This document shows, piece after piece, positions 24,692 to 32,575 of a stretch of 35,512 nucleotides of DNA; position 1 is the first letter of the stretch; every line of letters begins with the position of its first letter. The stretch is from Hymenobacter glacialis. Its GTDB lineage: Bacteria; Bacteroidota; Bacteroidia; Cytophagales; Hymenobacteraceae. The stretch covers positions 1 to 35,512 of the forward strand of contig NZ_MDZC01000061.1 of NCBI RefSeq assembly GCF_001816165.1. Reading direction: 5' to 3'. Both the position numbers and the translations under genes were made by a program. The notes under the pieces were generated by a model. It was given only the letters and a program-made list of their open reading frames with translations. It did not search any database and was not told the origin of the DNA.

Positions 24692-24717
24692 CTATGCCGG
24701 CTCAAGTAGCGGCATAG
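24692..24717 (+). terminator. Possible weak hairpin after folB
   Basis: CTATGCCG (24692-24699) pairs with CGGCATAG (24710-24717). No T run follows, so it may only stabilise the 3' end. The rest of 24646-24820 shows no gene. Confidence 0.35.
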
Positions 24718-24821
24718 GAACCAGACCCAAGGTAGAGGCAGGCACCTGCACATAATGCCTCGATAGTATTATTATCAGTGTATAAAATTAATGCACTGAT
24801 ACATAGACTGTTGCGATATTG

Positions 24822-24837
24822 TACGAAATATTTCGTA
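24822..24837. promoter_or_regulatory. BlaI-type operator 1
   Basis: TACGAAATATTTCGTA, a perfect 16-bp palindrome, the first of three TACGAANNNNTTCGTA sites before the BlaI-family gene. Confidence 0.75.
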
Positions 24838-24852
24838 ATACAGACTTGCAAC

Positions 24853-24868
24853 TACGAAAACATTCGTA
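24853..24868. promoter_or_regulatory. BlaI-type operator 2
   Basis: TACGAAAACATTCGTA: same half-sites as operator 1, centres 31 bp apart. It lies between a possible -33 TTG (24846-24848) and a -7-like CATCTTTG (24870-24877), where a bound repressor would block RNA polymerase. Confidence 0.75.
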
Positions 24869-24885
24869 CCATCTTTGTCATATCC

Positions 24886-24901
24886 TACGAAACAATTCGT
24901 A
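24886..24901. promoter_or_regulatory. BlaI-type operator 3
   Basis: TACGAAACAATTCGTA, with one more base pair of symmetry on each side (C...G), 33 bp from operator 2 centre to centre. A further half-site TTCGTA lies at 24907-24912, just before the start codon at 24922. Confidence 0.75.
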
Positions 24902-24921
24902 GATGCTTCGTATCTTTCAGC

Positions 24922-25347
24922 ATGAGCAAAGCACCGCCCTCCAAACCTACGGACTCCGAACTGGAAATCCTACACGTGCTCTGGCAGCACGGGCCTGCCA
25001 CGGTGCGGGCCATCAACGACAACCTGAGCGAGCGCCGGCAGGCGGAGGTGGGCTACACCACCACGCTCAAGATGCTGCAGCTGATGCTGGAAAAAGCATT
25101 GGTGCGGCGCGACGATGCCGACCGCAGCCACGTGTACCGGGCGGCGGTGCGCGAGCAGGAAACCCAGAGCCTGCTCCTCAACAAGTTCGTGGATGCCACT
25201 TTCGGCGGCTCGGCCCTGAAGCTGGTGATGCAGGCCCTGGGCAACCGCCAGACTTCGGCCGATGAGCTGGCGCAAATCCGCCGCCTGCTCAACGACATTG
25301 AAATCCAAAATTCCACCTCTAATGCCGACGACGATGACCGCGCTTGA
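24922..25347 (+). CDS. BlaI/MecI/CopY-family transcriptional repressor
   Basis: The 141-residue protein has the BlaI winged helix: SELEILHVLWQHGPATVRAI, then RQAEVGYTTTLKMLQLMLEK and ALVRRDDADRSHVYRAAV. The C-terminal dimerisation part is LLLNKFVDATFGGSALKLVM. Family members bind palindromic operators as dimers and are cut by a BlaR1-type protease upon cell-wall stress. Three palindromes sit directly upstream and the gene overlaps the M56 protease gene by 14-26 bp, so a self-repressed two-gene operon is strongly implied. The ATG at 24922 (MSKAPPSKPTDSELE) is chosen because the earlier frame crosses the operators. Whether the inducer is a beta-lactam or another envelope signal cannot be told; no beta-lactamase is present here. 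Confidence 0.93.
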   Translation: MSKAPPSKPTDSELEILHVLWQHGPATVRAINDNLSERRQAEVGYTTTLKMLQLMLEKALVRRDDADRSHVYRAAVREQETQSLLLNKFVDATFGGSALKLVMQALGNRQTSADELAQIRRLLNDIEIQNSTSNADDDDRA

Positions 25348-27763
25348 GAATTTCGTTTCGCCCGCGCTGATGCGGGCTTTGGGTTGGACACTGCTGCACT
25401 CGCTGTGGCAGGGCGCGCTGATAGCGGCGGTGCTGGCGGGGGCACTGCTCCTGCTCCGGCGCCAGCGGGCCGAAGTGCGCTACGCAGCTTCGGCTGGTGC
25501 GCTGGGCGTGGTGGTGGCCCTGGCCGGCATCACCTTCGGGCTCTATTTCAATGCCGGCGTGGGTCAGGACATGTTGCTGACTTCCGGCGCATTTGAAACC
25601 GTGAAGGCGACAGCGGCCCATAACTCGGTGCCTGTGGCGCCGGCTGCTGCAACGGCCCGGGCTGGGGCTGATGCCATCGGCCAACTAAAAAAACAGGTTA
25701 TGACGGCCAATGAAGCGGCCGCTGCGCTCCCGGCAGCCCCTGCCTGGCTGGCCACGAGCCTGCGCTACATGGATACCCACATGCCGCTGTTGGTGCTGCT
25801 GTGGCTGCTGGGCCTGCTGGCCATGAGCCTGCGCATGCTGGGCGGGCTGCTGTATGTACAGCGCTTGCGGCGCTACCGGGTGCGGCCCCTCAGCCAGGCG
25901 TGGCAGGACCGGGTGGCGGTGCTGGCGGCGCGCAGTGGCCTGCGCCGGCCGGTGGCGTTGCTGGAATCGGCGCTGGTACGGGTGCCGCTGGTAGTGGGCC
26001 ATGTGCGCCCCGTAATTTTGCTGCCTTTGGGAGCGATAGCGGGCCTTTCTCCTGTTTATCTCGAAGCCATACTGGCCCACGAGCTGGCCCACGTGCTGCG
26101 CCGCGACTACCTCGTGAACCTGCTGCAGACTGTGGCGGAAGTGCTGTTTTTCTACCATCCGGCGGTGTGGTTTGTGGCCAGCTGCGTGCGCACCGAGCGC
26201 GAAAACTGCTGCGACGACGCGGCCACCGCGCTGTGCGACGGCGACGCGCTGCGCCTGGCCCGGGCCCTCACCGCGCTGGCCGAGTGGAGCCAGAGCGCGG
26301 TGGTGCCCACCGCGCCGCGCCTGGCGCTGGCAGCCATCGGCAGCCGCGGGGCGCTGCTGAACCGTGTGCGCCGCCTGGTGCAGCGGCGCCCGGCAGCACC
26401 TACCGTGGCCGAGGGCTTACTGGCTGGCGCGTTGGTGCTGGGCGGCCTCGGGCTGCTGGGCAGCAGCGTGGCACTGGCCGGGCCGCTCACGCGGTCTGCG
26501 GCCCCGGCTGCTGGCCCTGCAGCATTCCCATGGCAGGAAGTGGGGGCGGCCACCAACACTGCTGCCCCAGAATCTGCCGTGAGTGTGAGTAGGGTGGTAA
26601 TGGGCAATGAAGGCCGCCGCACGAGCATGGTGCAGGACGAAGACACCCTCATTCGAACCCGCGTGATGCGTAGCAAGCCGGGCCGGGTGCGCAAGACCCG
26701 CCGCGTAGTCATGCACGGGAATGGTCCTGACGCATCGTCTATCGGACGCACTCCCAATACGGTAGTTATCACCAAAGACAAAAAAGGCCGGCTGACCAAC
26801 CTGGTCGTGAATGGCCAGCGCGTGGAAACTGAAACGGGCAAGCGGCCCGGCAAAGGCACCAAGGGCAAGAACAACGAGCAGCGGGTGGAAATCATCCGGG
26901 TAGTGCCTGGCGATGGGCCGGAAGCAAGGGCATTTGTGTACCGGAACGATGGCGCAAACCAATTTGAGCGCGAGATTGAGCGTCGGGAAGAATTTCGAAC
27001 ACGCGGTTTCGACAACCAGTTTGGCTCTGCCGTCCCGGGTGGTAGCCGAGGGGATGCCTTTGGCCGGAATGGCACCGGCACCCGGAACATTACCATCGTT
27101 AGGTCCGATGGCGCTGCTGATGGTTCGGGTGGTTCGCTGCGGGCGCAGCAAGAAGGGCTGCGCGCCCAGCGCGAAGCCTTGCGCACCGCCGAAAGTGCCC
27201 TCAAGGAAGCCAGCGCGGTAAAAAACCTGAGCGCCGAGCAACGCAAACGCCTCAACCAGCGCCTGGAAGAGGTGCGGGCCCAGCTCCGGAAAACGGAGAG
27301 CGCGGCATCCTCGTCGCAGCGGCGCTCAGGCGGTGCCGACGCGGGCCAGCCAATTATGGAAATGCGCCTCCATCAGGAAGAGATGCGGGAGCGCCAGGAG
27401 GAAATGCGGGAAGAAATGGAGGAGCGCCGCGAGGAAATGCGCGAACGACTGCATGAGTCCCAAAGCATGCGGACCCGCAACGGCTCCGTGGAGGATGCCA
27501 TGGTGGCGGAGCTGTTGAAAGACGGCCTAATTAAGAGCCGGAGCACGTTTCAGTTCCGACTCTCGGCCAAAAGCCTGGTGGTAGACGGCAACGAGCAGCC
27601 CCAGAAGCTGCGGGACAAGTACCTCAAGCTTTGCGAAGCCACCGCAGGCCGCGCAATGGGCCCCACCAACTCCATGGTGCTAACCCGCAACAGCGACAGT
27701 ACCACCCTGGACAACGGCCCACGGCCACCCCGGGCTCCATTGATGTGCTGGCGCTGGCAGTAA
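25322..27763 (+). CDS. M56-family (BlaR1-like) membrane metalloprotease
   Basis: This is a BlaR1-like integral membrane zinc protease, expected to inactivate the BlaI-type repressor encoded just upstream. The N-terminal part has four or so transmembrane helices (TLLHSLWQGALIAAVLAGAL, LGVVVALAGITFGLYF, LLVLLWLLGLLAMSLRML). The protease domain has HELAH at 253-257 and TERENCCDD near 291-299, which supplies the third zinc ligand. A hydrophobic segment GLLAGALVLGGLGLLGSSVA follows near 390. There is no penicillin-binding sensor domain; instead about 400 residues of charged, repetitive sequence follow, including an Arg/Glu/Met-rich stretch (EEMRERQEEMREEMEERREE). Start at 25322 or 25334 (MTALENF). 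The last 7 or so codons are probably foreign to the gene (see junction). Confidence 0.88.
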   Translation: MPTTMTALENFVSPALMRALGWTLLHSLWQGALIAAVLAGALLLLRRQRAEVRYAASAGALGVVVALAGITFGLYFNAGVGQDMLLTSGAFETVKATAAHNSVPVAPAAATARAGADAIGQLKKQVMTANEAAAALPAAPAWLATSLRYMDTHMPLLVLLWLLGLLAMSLRMLGGLLYVQRLRRYRVRPLSQAWQDRVAVLAARSGLRRPVALLESALVRVPLVVGHVRPVILLPLGAIAGLSPVYLEAILAHELAHVLRRDYLVNLLQTVAEVLFFYHPAVWFVASCVRTERENCCDDAATALCDGDALRLARALTALAEWSQSAVVPTAPRLALAAIGSRGALLNRVRRLVQRRPAAPTVAEGLLAGALVLGGLGLLGSSVALAGPLTRSAAPAAGPAAFPWQEVGAATNTAAPESAVSVSRVVMGNEGRRTSMVQDEDTLIRTRVMRSKPGRVRKTRRVVMHGNGPDASSIGRTPNTVVITKDKKGRLTNLVVNGQRVETETGKRPGKGTKGKNNEQRVEIIRVVPGDGPEARAFVYRNDGANQFEREIERREEFRTRGFDNQFGSAVPGGSRGDAFGRNGTGTRNITIVRSDGAADGSGGSLRAQQEGLRAQREALRTAESALKEASAVKNLSAEQRKRLNQRLEEVRAQLRKTESAASSSQRRSGGADAGQPIMEMRLHQEEMRERQEEMREEMEERREEMRERLHESQSMRTRNGSVEDAMVAELLKDGLIKSRSTFQFRLSAKSLVVDGNEQPQKLRDKYLKLCEATAGRAMGPTNSMVLTRNSDSTTLDNGPRPPRAPLMCWRWQ

Positions 27764-30006
27764 GGCCGACCAAAAACGCGGGCCAGCCCCTGCACCAGCG
27801 GCTACCGCTGCAGCTGGAGGGCCTCGAAATTGGCTACGTTGGCCTGCTTCACACCCGGGCCAGCTACCTGCCGCAAACGCAGACCACGGCAGCATTTGAG
27901 CGCGCCGACCTCAGCGCCCAGGATGTGCTCATCAGTGCGGCCGGGGCAGCCGATACGCAGCGGCTGGGGTATGCGGCCGACTGGCGCTTGCGGGTACTGC
28001 GCGGCCAGGGCCGGGCCGCTGGCCACGCGCTGGCCGTAGCGGGGCTCCATCTGGCCACGGCCGAGAAGCTGCTACTGGTTGATTCACTTCGTATTCGACC
28101 CACTGGCTCTGCAACCGCTGCACAGCCTCAGGTGAGCCTCATGCTTCCACGGCTGCGCCTGACCGGCATTGATGCGCCTAAGCTGCGCCAGCGCCGTTTT
28201 CAGGCGGACTCGCTGCTGCTGCTGGGGCCGCAGCTCACTGCTACACTACCCGGCACCTCCACGCAGGATTCAAAATCAGGCTCTTCCTTTTGGCGACAAC
28301 TCGATTTGGCTCATGTGGCGGTGCGCCGGGGGTACCTGCGCCTGAAAGGCAGCGCCGGGGAGCCCACGGTGCGGGACATTGCCGTGAGCGGCACCGGCCT
28401 GCACCTCGATTCGACGCTGGTGCCCGGGGCCGGGAGCATCTTGTTTGCTCAGGCCTGGGACGTGGCCCTGGGCCGCAGCAACGCCACCGTGGCGGCCCAC
28501 GCCGTGGCGCTGGACAGCCTGCGCCTGTCCACCAAAGCCGGCACGTTTGACCTGCGCGCGGTGCGCATTCGCCCGCCGGCGCCCGGGCAGGGGCCGGCAG
28601 GGGCGGTGAAGGTTGACCTCACGCTGCCGCACCTGGCCCTGACGGGGTTTGATGCCACGGCCCTGCAGCAGCGTCAAATTTTTCAAGCCAATGACCTGCT
28701 GCTGGAAGGAGCCAGACTGAAGTTTACGCCCCCGGCTAAATCGCCGCCCCCGGTGTGGAAAATGCTAACGGCCGTGGCGCGGCGCACGGAGCTGGCGCAC
28801 CTGCGCGTGCGCAACGCCGACCTGCAGATTGGGGGCCTGCGCCACTCGCCCGAAGTGCACAGCCTGAACCTGACCGGCCGGGCCATTCGCATCGACTCGC
28901 TGGCGGCGCTGGAGCCCCGCCGCATTGCCTACGCCCGCGCCTGGCAGGCCAGCTCCGGGCTCATCGCCGCGCCGTTTGACCCGCCCTACTACCGCGCCAG
29001 CAGCCAGCGCGCCCGCCTCGACACCGACGCCAAAACCTTCCGGTTTGAGCGAATGGCCCTCACGCCCAAGTACTCGGCGGTGGGCATGAACCTGCGCAAG
29101 GGCTACCAGGCCCCGGCCATCACCATCAAGCTGGCGTCGCTGGCATTCACCGGGCTGGATTTTGCCGGGCTGGTGCGGCGGGCCGATGTGCGCGTGACGC
29201 GGCTGGTGGCCCAAAGCCCGGTGGTGACCATTGCTTCCGATGGCCGCGGGCCCATCAACCCGTACAAATCGAAAATTTCGCCCGAGGAGATGCGCAACCT
29301 GCCCGTAGTGGTGGACGTGCGGCGGTTCGACATCCGCAACGGCAACCTGTATTCGAAATACCGCAGCCCGCTCACGCCCACGCCCGGCACCATGAGCATT
29401 AACCGCTTCACGGGCAGTTTCTACAATCTTAGCAACGACCGGAAACGGCAGACCGCCGCCACGCCGCTCACGGGCCGCGCCATCACCTACCTGCAAAACC
29501 GCATCCGGCTCGATGCGCGGGTGTCGATGTACCTGCTCGACCCGCGGGGCCGGCACCGCGTGTGGGGCACGTTTGGGGCGGGCCCGTTTGGCATACTTAA
29601 TTCCATGACCGTGCCCACCCGGCTGGTTAAGTTCAAGAGCGGGCAGGTGCAGCGGCTGCGTTTCGACCTACGGGCCGACCGCCAGGGCGTGACGGGCACG
29701 ATGACAACCGAATACACGGGCCTGCAGATGACGCTGCTGAGCTACAAGCAGGAGGAAGTCAAAAAGACTTTGTTCAGCCGGCTGAAGTCGAAGGTGGTGA
29801 ACGCGGTGGTTATCCGCGACCAGAACCCGCGCAAGGGCGGCCGCGTGGTGACCGGGGAGATGACCAGCACCCGCGAGCCCCGCTTCTCGGTGTTCACGCT
29901 CTGGCGCCAGGGTATCGTTAGCGGCTTGTTCCACAACGTGGGCGTGCCCCAGCCCATAGCCCAGAAGCTGAGCGAGAGCAAGGACGAAGCCCCGTTGCCC
30001 AGGTAG
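27745..30006 (+). pseudogene. AsmA-like large protein gene missing its 5' end
   Basis: The product is a long beta-rich protein of about 750 residues with repeated segments such as VSLMLPRLRLTGIDAPKLRQ, VDLTLPHLALTGFDATALQQ, and ITIKLASLAFTGLDFAGLVR. It also has a C-terminal part with VYGTF-like HRVWGTFGAGPFGIL and MTTEYTGLQMTLLSYKQEE. This fits the AsmA/DUF748-like envelope family, which normally has an N-terminal membrane anchor. Here no anchor exists: coding-like sequence starts at about 27735, inside the 3' end of the protease frame, and the only nearby starts are GTG at 27745 or TTG at 27631 in shadow sequence. I infer that about 100 N-terminal residues were lost by deletion. It might still be translated by coupling to the protease. 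Confidence 0.65.
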
Positions 30007-30032
30007 GCATTTTGCGGCTGGATATTGCGGCT

Positions 30033-30079
30033 GGCGCGCGTCTGTGACGCGTGCCGACTGGTCTCGAGCCTGTGGCTCG
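30033..30079 (-). repeat. 47-bp repeat, inverted copy
   Basis: Reading on the minus strand: CGAGCCACAGGCTCG, then AGACCAGTC, then GGCACGCGTCACAGACGCGC. It is an inverted, slightly diverged version of the two direct copies at 30121 and 30193. Confidence 0.8.
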
Positions 30080-30120
30080 GGCGCGCATTTGTCAGGGCCC
30101 TGCCGCATTTCGTTCTACTT

Positions 30121-30167
30121 CGAGCCACAGGCTCGGCGCCAGTCGGCACGCGTCGCAGACGCGTGCC
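30121..30167 (+). repeat. 47-bp repeat, direct copy 1
   Basis: CGAGCCACAGGCTCG (6-bp stem, loop ACA) followed by GCGCCAGTC and GGCACGCGTC-GCA-GACGCGTGCC (10-bp stem, loop GCA). The similarity to copy 2 continues through AGCTACGTTCCGCC. Confidence 0.85.
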
Positions 30168-30192
30168 AGCTACGTTCCGCCGGCTTCGTTCT

Positions 30193-30239
30193 CGAGCCAC
30201 AGGCTCGGCGCCAGTCGGCACGCGTCGCAGACGCGCGCC
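30193..30239 (+). repeat. 47-bp repeat, direct copy 2
   Basis: Identical to copy 1 except one T to C change in the second stem, repeated with a 72-bp period. It ends about 20 nt before an ATG at 30258 and 109 nt before the chosen desaturase start. Confidence 0.85.
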
Positions 30240-30347
30240 AGCTACGTTCCGCCAGCTATGTTCCGTACCTTCCGGCGCCGCAACCTGAACATTTACAGCT
30301 TGGTGGTACTTGCCGTTGCATCTGCTCCGCCTTTGTTGCTATTGTTT

Positions 30348-31130
30348 ATGATTATTCTGATTTTTTTCGCCGCGCACTGGTACTTGTCGCTGTTCACGCA
30401 GACGTTTTTTCAGCACCGCTACGCCGCCCACCGCATGTTTACGATGGGCGCGCTCACCGAGCGGCTGTTTTTCGTGCTCACCTACCTTACGCAGGGCAGC
30501 AGCTTTATGTCGCCGCGGGCCTACGCGCTGCTGCACCGCATGCACCACGCCTACTCCGACACGCCCAACGACCCGCACTCGCCCCACAACAGCACCAACG
30601 CCTTTACCATGATGTGGAAGACGCGGGGCATCTACCAGGAATGTGTGAAGGGCACTTCGGTGGCCGCCCAGCGCTTCCAGGGCGACTATCCGGTGTGGAA
30701 TTCGCTGGAGGATTTCGGCAACAAGTGGTACTCACGGGTGGGCTGGGGCGCGGTGTACGTGCTGTTTTACGTCAAATTTGCCACGGCCTGGTGGCAGTAC
30801 CTGCTGCTGCCCATTCACCTGAGCATGGGGGCGGTGCACGGCGCCATTGTGAACTGGGCCGGCCACAAATACGGCTACCAGAACTTCGACAACAACGACA
30901 AGAGCCGCAATTCGCTGTTTTTTGACTTCCTCACCGGCGGCGAGCTGTTCCAGAACAACCACCACAAGCTGCCCAGCCGCGTCAATTTTGGGGTAAAGAA
31001 GTGGGAGTTCGACCCCTCCTACCCCGTTATCTGGACCATGGACAAGCTGGGCGTTATCAAGCTGCGGGAATTGAAAGCCGCCGCGCTGGAAACGGCCGCG
31101 GCCAAGGCCCAGGCCGCGCTAATTCAGTAG
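30348..31130 (+). CDS. Membrane fatty-acid (acyl-CoA type) desaturase, paralog 2
   Basis: A 260-residue diiron membrane desaturase that aligns with the gene at 5008-5802 without gaps over the first 210 residues: HRYAAH (23-28), HRMHH (63-67), NWAGH (169-173) and QNNHH (202-206). The box-3 Gln is shared by both. Differences cluster in the first helix pair and around residues 100-125 (TSVAAQRFQGDYPVWNSLED), which may alter chain or head-group choice. I start at the ATG at 30348 (MIILIFF) because it matches paralog 1; an ATG at 30258 would add 30 residues with another hydrophobic stretch (NIYSLVVLAVASAPPLLLLF). I find no TAnnTTTG element; the 341-nt upstream gap is mostly the 47-bp repeats. Confidence 0.9.
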   Translation: MIILIFFAAHWYLSLFTQTFFQHRYAAHRMFTMGALTERLFFVLTYLTQGSSFMSPRAYALLHRMHHAYSDTPNDPHSPHNSTNAFTMMWKTRGIYQECVKGTSVAAQRFQGDYPVWNSLEDFGNKWYSRVGWGAVYVLFYVKFATAWWQYLLLPIHLSMGAVHGAIVNWAGHKYGYQNFDNNDKSRNSLFFDFLTGGELFQNNHHKLPSRVNFGVKKWEFDPSYPVIWTMDKLGVIKLRELKAAALETAAAKAQAALIQ

Positions 31131-31161
31131 TGACTGCTTCAGCGCGGGCACATAACGTACT

Positions 31162-31278
31162 CGCACAGAAAGAACGTCATGCTGAGCGGAGTCGAAGCAT
31201 CTCTCCCGCAATAGTAAATGAATTACCTGCACGGTAGAGATGCTTCGGCTGCACTCAGCATGACGTTCTTTTTGTGCG
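31162..31278. repeat. Palindromic intergenic repeat, copy 2
   Basis: Imperfect arms of about 48 nt at each end share AAGAACGTCATGCTGAG and CGAAGCATCTCTC/ACC with each other. The core also matches copy 1 at 6868-6978, including the flanking GCACA-AAAG tract. It lies between two convergent genes. Confidence 0.85.
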
Positions 31279-31326
31279 GTCACTTTTGCGCGACTAACTA
31301 AACTCATTCATAAGTCCAAAACCAAA

Positions 31327-31356
31327 AGCGGCCGCCTCCCTTAGGAAGCGGCCGCT
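31327..31356. terminator. Terminator of the beta-propeller lipoprotein gene
   Basis: AGCGGCCGC (31327-31335) pairs with GCGGCCGCT (31348-31356), with extension by CTCC/GGAA. On the minus strand it is followed by TTTTGGTTTTGG. It lies 25 nt beyond the stop at 31381. Confidence 0.7.
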
Positions 31357-31380
31357 ATTGGTTTAGCACAAAAAACCGGC

Positions 31381-32409
31381 TTACTGGAAAACCACCCGGT
31401 TAATGCTGAACTGGCTCACGGCTGGCGTTTGGCCGCCGAAAAGCTTGTCGAGGTTGGCGTAGAGCACGTAGCTGGCACCGTCGCGGCGGGCCAGGGTGGT
31501 GGGGAACTGCGGCTGCGTCACGAATGTGCCCGACAGCGTGGCCGCGGTGAAGCCGTTGGTGGTGGCGAGGCGGAACACGCGGGCCTGGGCGTTGCTCACC
31601 ACCTGCAGCGTGTTGTTGTCCTGCAGCAGCAGGCCATCGGCCGCCGACAGGTTCTGGGTGGTGGTGACCTGCGTAAAGGTATTGGGGGCGTTGAGCGGCA
31701 CTTTGTAGAGGGCCCCGTTATCGGACTTAGCCACCAGCAGGTAGCCGTCGGGATGAAACACGATGCCGTTCAGGCCAAAGGCACCGGCGGCGGGCGGCGC
31801 CAGGCGGGTGGCATCCTCCAGGAACACGGTGGCGGTGTTCTGGGGGTCTATTTTATAGATGAGGTTCGAGAAGCTGTCGGTTACGTAGGCGTTGCCCTGG
31901 GCGTCCACGGCCACGTCGTTGGCGAAGTGGGCCAGGTTGGGGCGCAGGCTGCCCAGCTCTACTATGGTGGGCGCGGCGGTGGCATTGGCGTTGTTGAAGA
32001 TAGCCAGGCGGGCCAGTTTGCCGCGGGTGGCGGCGGTGCTGCGCTGCTGGTTGGCGCCGGGGTCGGAAATGGCCACCAGCAGGCGGTTGCGGCCCGAGGC
32101 GTTGTCCAGGTAGGCGCCGATGGCCGACACCAGCCGGGGGTCGTCGGGGAAGGCGGTGCTGTAGGTGCCGTCGTCCTTCACCTGGCCCACGCGGCCGGTG
32201 GTGAGCGACGTCACCAGAAAGCGGCTGTTGGGGGCGTCGTACTGCACGCCTTCGGGGTAGAGGCCGGCCTGGGTGAAGGTGATTACGGCGGGCGCGGCCG
32301 GGGCCATTACCTCGTTGTCATCGTCGGAGCAGGACGAGAGCAGCAACAGGCCGGCAAAGGCAGCGGGAACCACGCGGCGGGCGGTGGCGACCAGGGAAAA
32401 AGTGGACAT
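31381..32409 (-). CDS. Lipoprotein with SMP-30/gluconolaconase-like beta-propeller
   Basis: The 342-residue protein has a lipoprotein signal (VVPAAFAGLLLLSSCSDDDN; lipobox LLSSC), so it is anchored in a membrane, probably with an Asp-rich start that in Bacteroidota favours surface export. The body is a six-bladed-propeller type sequence. Segments are GLYPEGVQYDAPNSRFLVTS, NDVAVDAQGNAYVTDSFSNL/IYKIDP, GLNGIVFHPDGYLLVAKSDN/GALYKVPL, SAADGLLLQDNNTLQVVSNA and VYLANLDKLFGG-like YVLYANLDKLFGG. These match the SMP-30/gluconolactonase/LRE-like group. Catalysis is not shown: the metal-site Glu and Asn/Asp residues cannot be assigned safely. The ATG at 32409 (MSTFSLVATARR) is chosen because it sits just before the signal. 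It is divergent from the ABC-F gene. Confidence 0.8.
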   Translation of the reverse strand: MSTFSLVATARRVVPAAFAGLLLLSSCSDDDNEVMAPAAPAVITFTQAGLYPEGVQYDAPNSRFLVTSLTTGRVGQVKDDGTYSTAFPDDPRLVSAIGAYLDNASGRNRLLVAISDPGANQQRSTAATRGKLARLAIFNNANATAAPTIVELGSLRPNLAHFANDVAVDAQGNAYVTDSFSNLIYKIDPQNTATVFLEDATRLAPPAAGAFGLNGIVFHPDGYLLVAKSDNGALYKVPLNAPNTFTQVTTTQNLSAADGLLLQDNNTLQVVSNAQARVFRLATTNGFTAATLSGTFVTQPQFPTTLARRDGASYVLYANLDKLFGGQTPAVSQFSINRVVFQ

Positions 32410-32546
32410 ATAAGAAATGAAAAGAGAGGGTAAAACGGTAATTCGCAACACATTCGTGTACGAACATGGGTTATACATCCGGCGGGGCTTTTTGGTTTTG
32501 AAAGCGGGCGCATTGTTTTTTGGCCGGCCGGCCCAAGCACGCGCCG

Positions 32547-32554
32547 TACCTTTG
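32547..32554 (+). promoter_or_regulatory. -7 element of the ABC-F gene promoter
   Basis: TACCTTTG (exact TAnnTTTG) 21 nt before the ATG at 32576. A TTTG at 32519-32522 is 24 nt upstream, longer than usual. Confidence 0.55.
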
Positions 32555-32575
32555 CCCCCCAATACCGCTGACCAG

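Noticed and set aside
30121..30253. Repeats at 30121-30253 considered as a CRISPR array
   Set aside because: Only two direct copies plus one inverted copy, spacers of unequal type, strong double hairpins and no cas genes.
32453..32464. TTCGTGTACGAA in front of the lipoprotein gene as a fourth BlaI-type site
   Set aside because: Half-sites TTCGT/ACGAA are in the opposite order and only 2 nt apart, which does not match TACGAANNNNTTCGTA.
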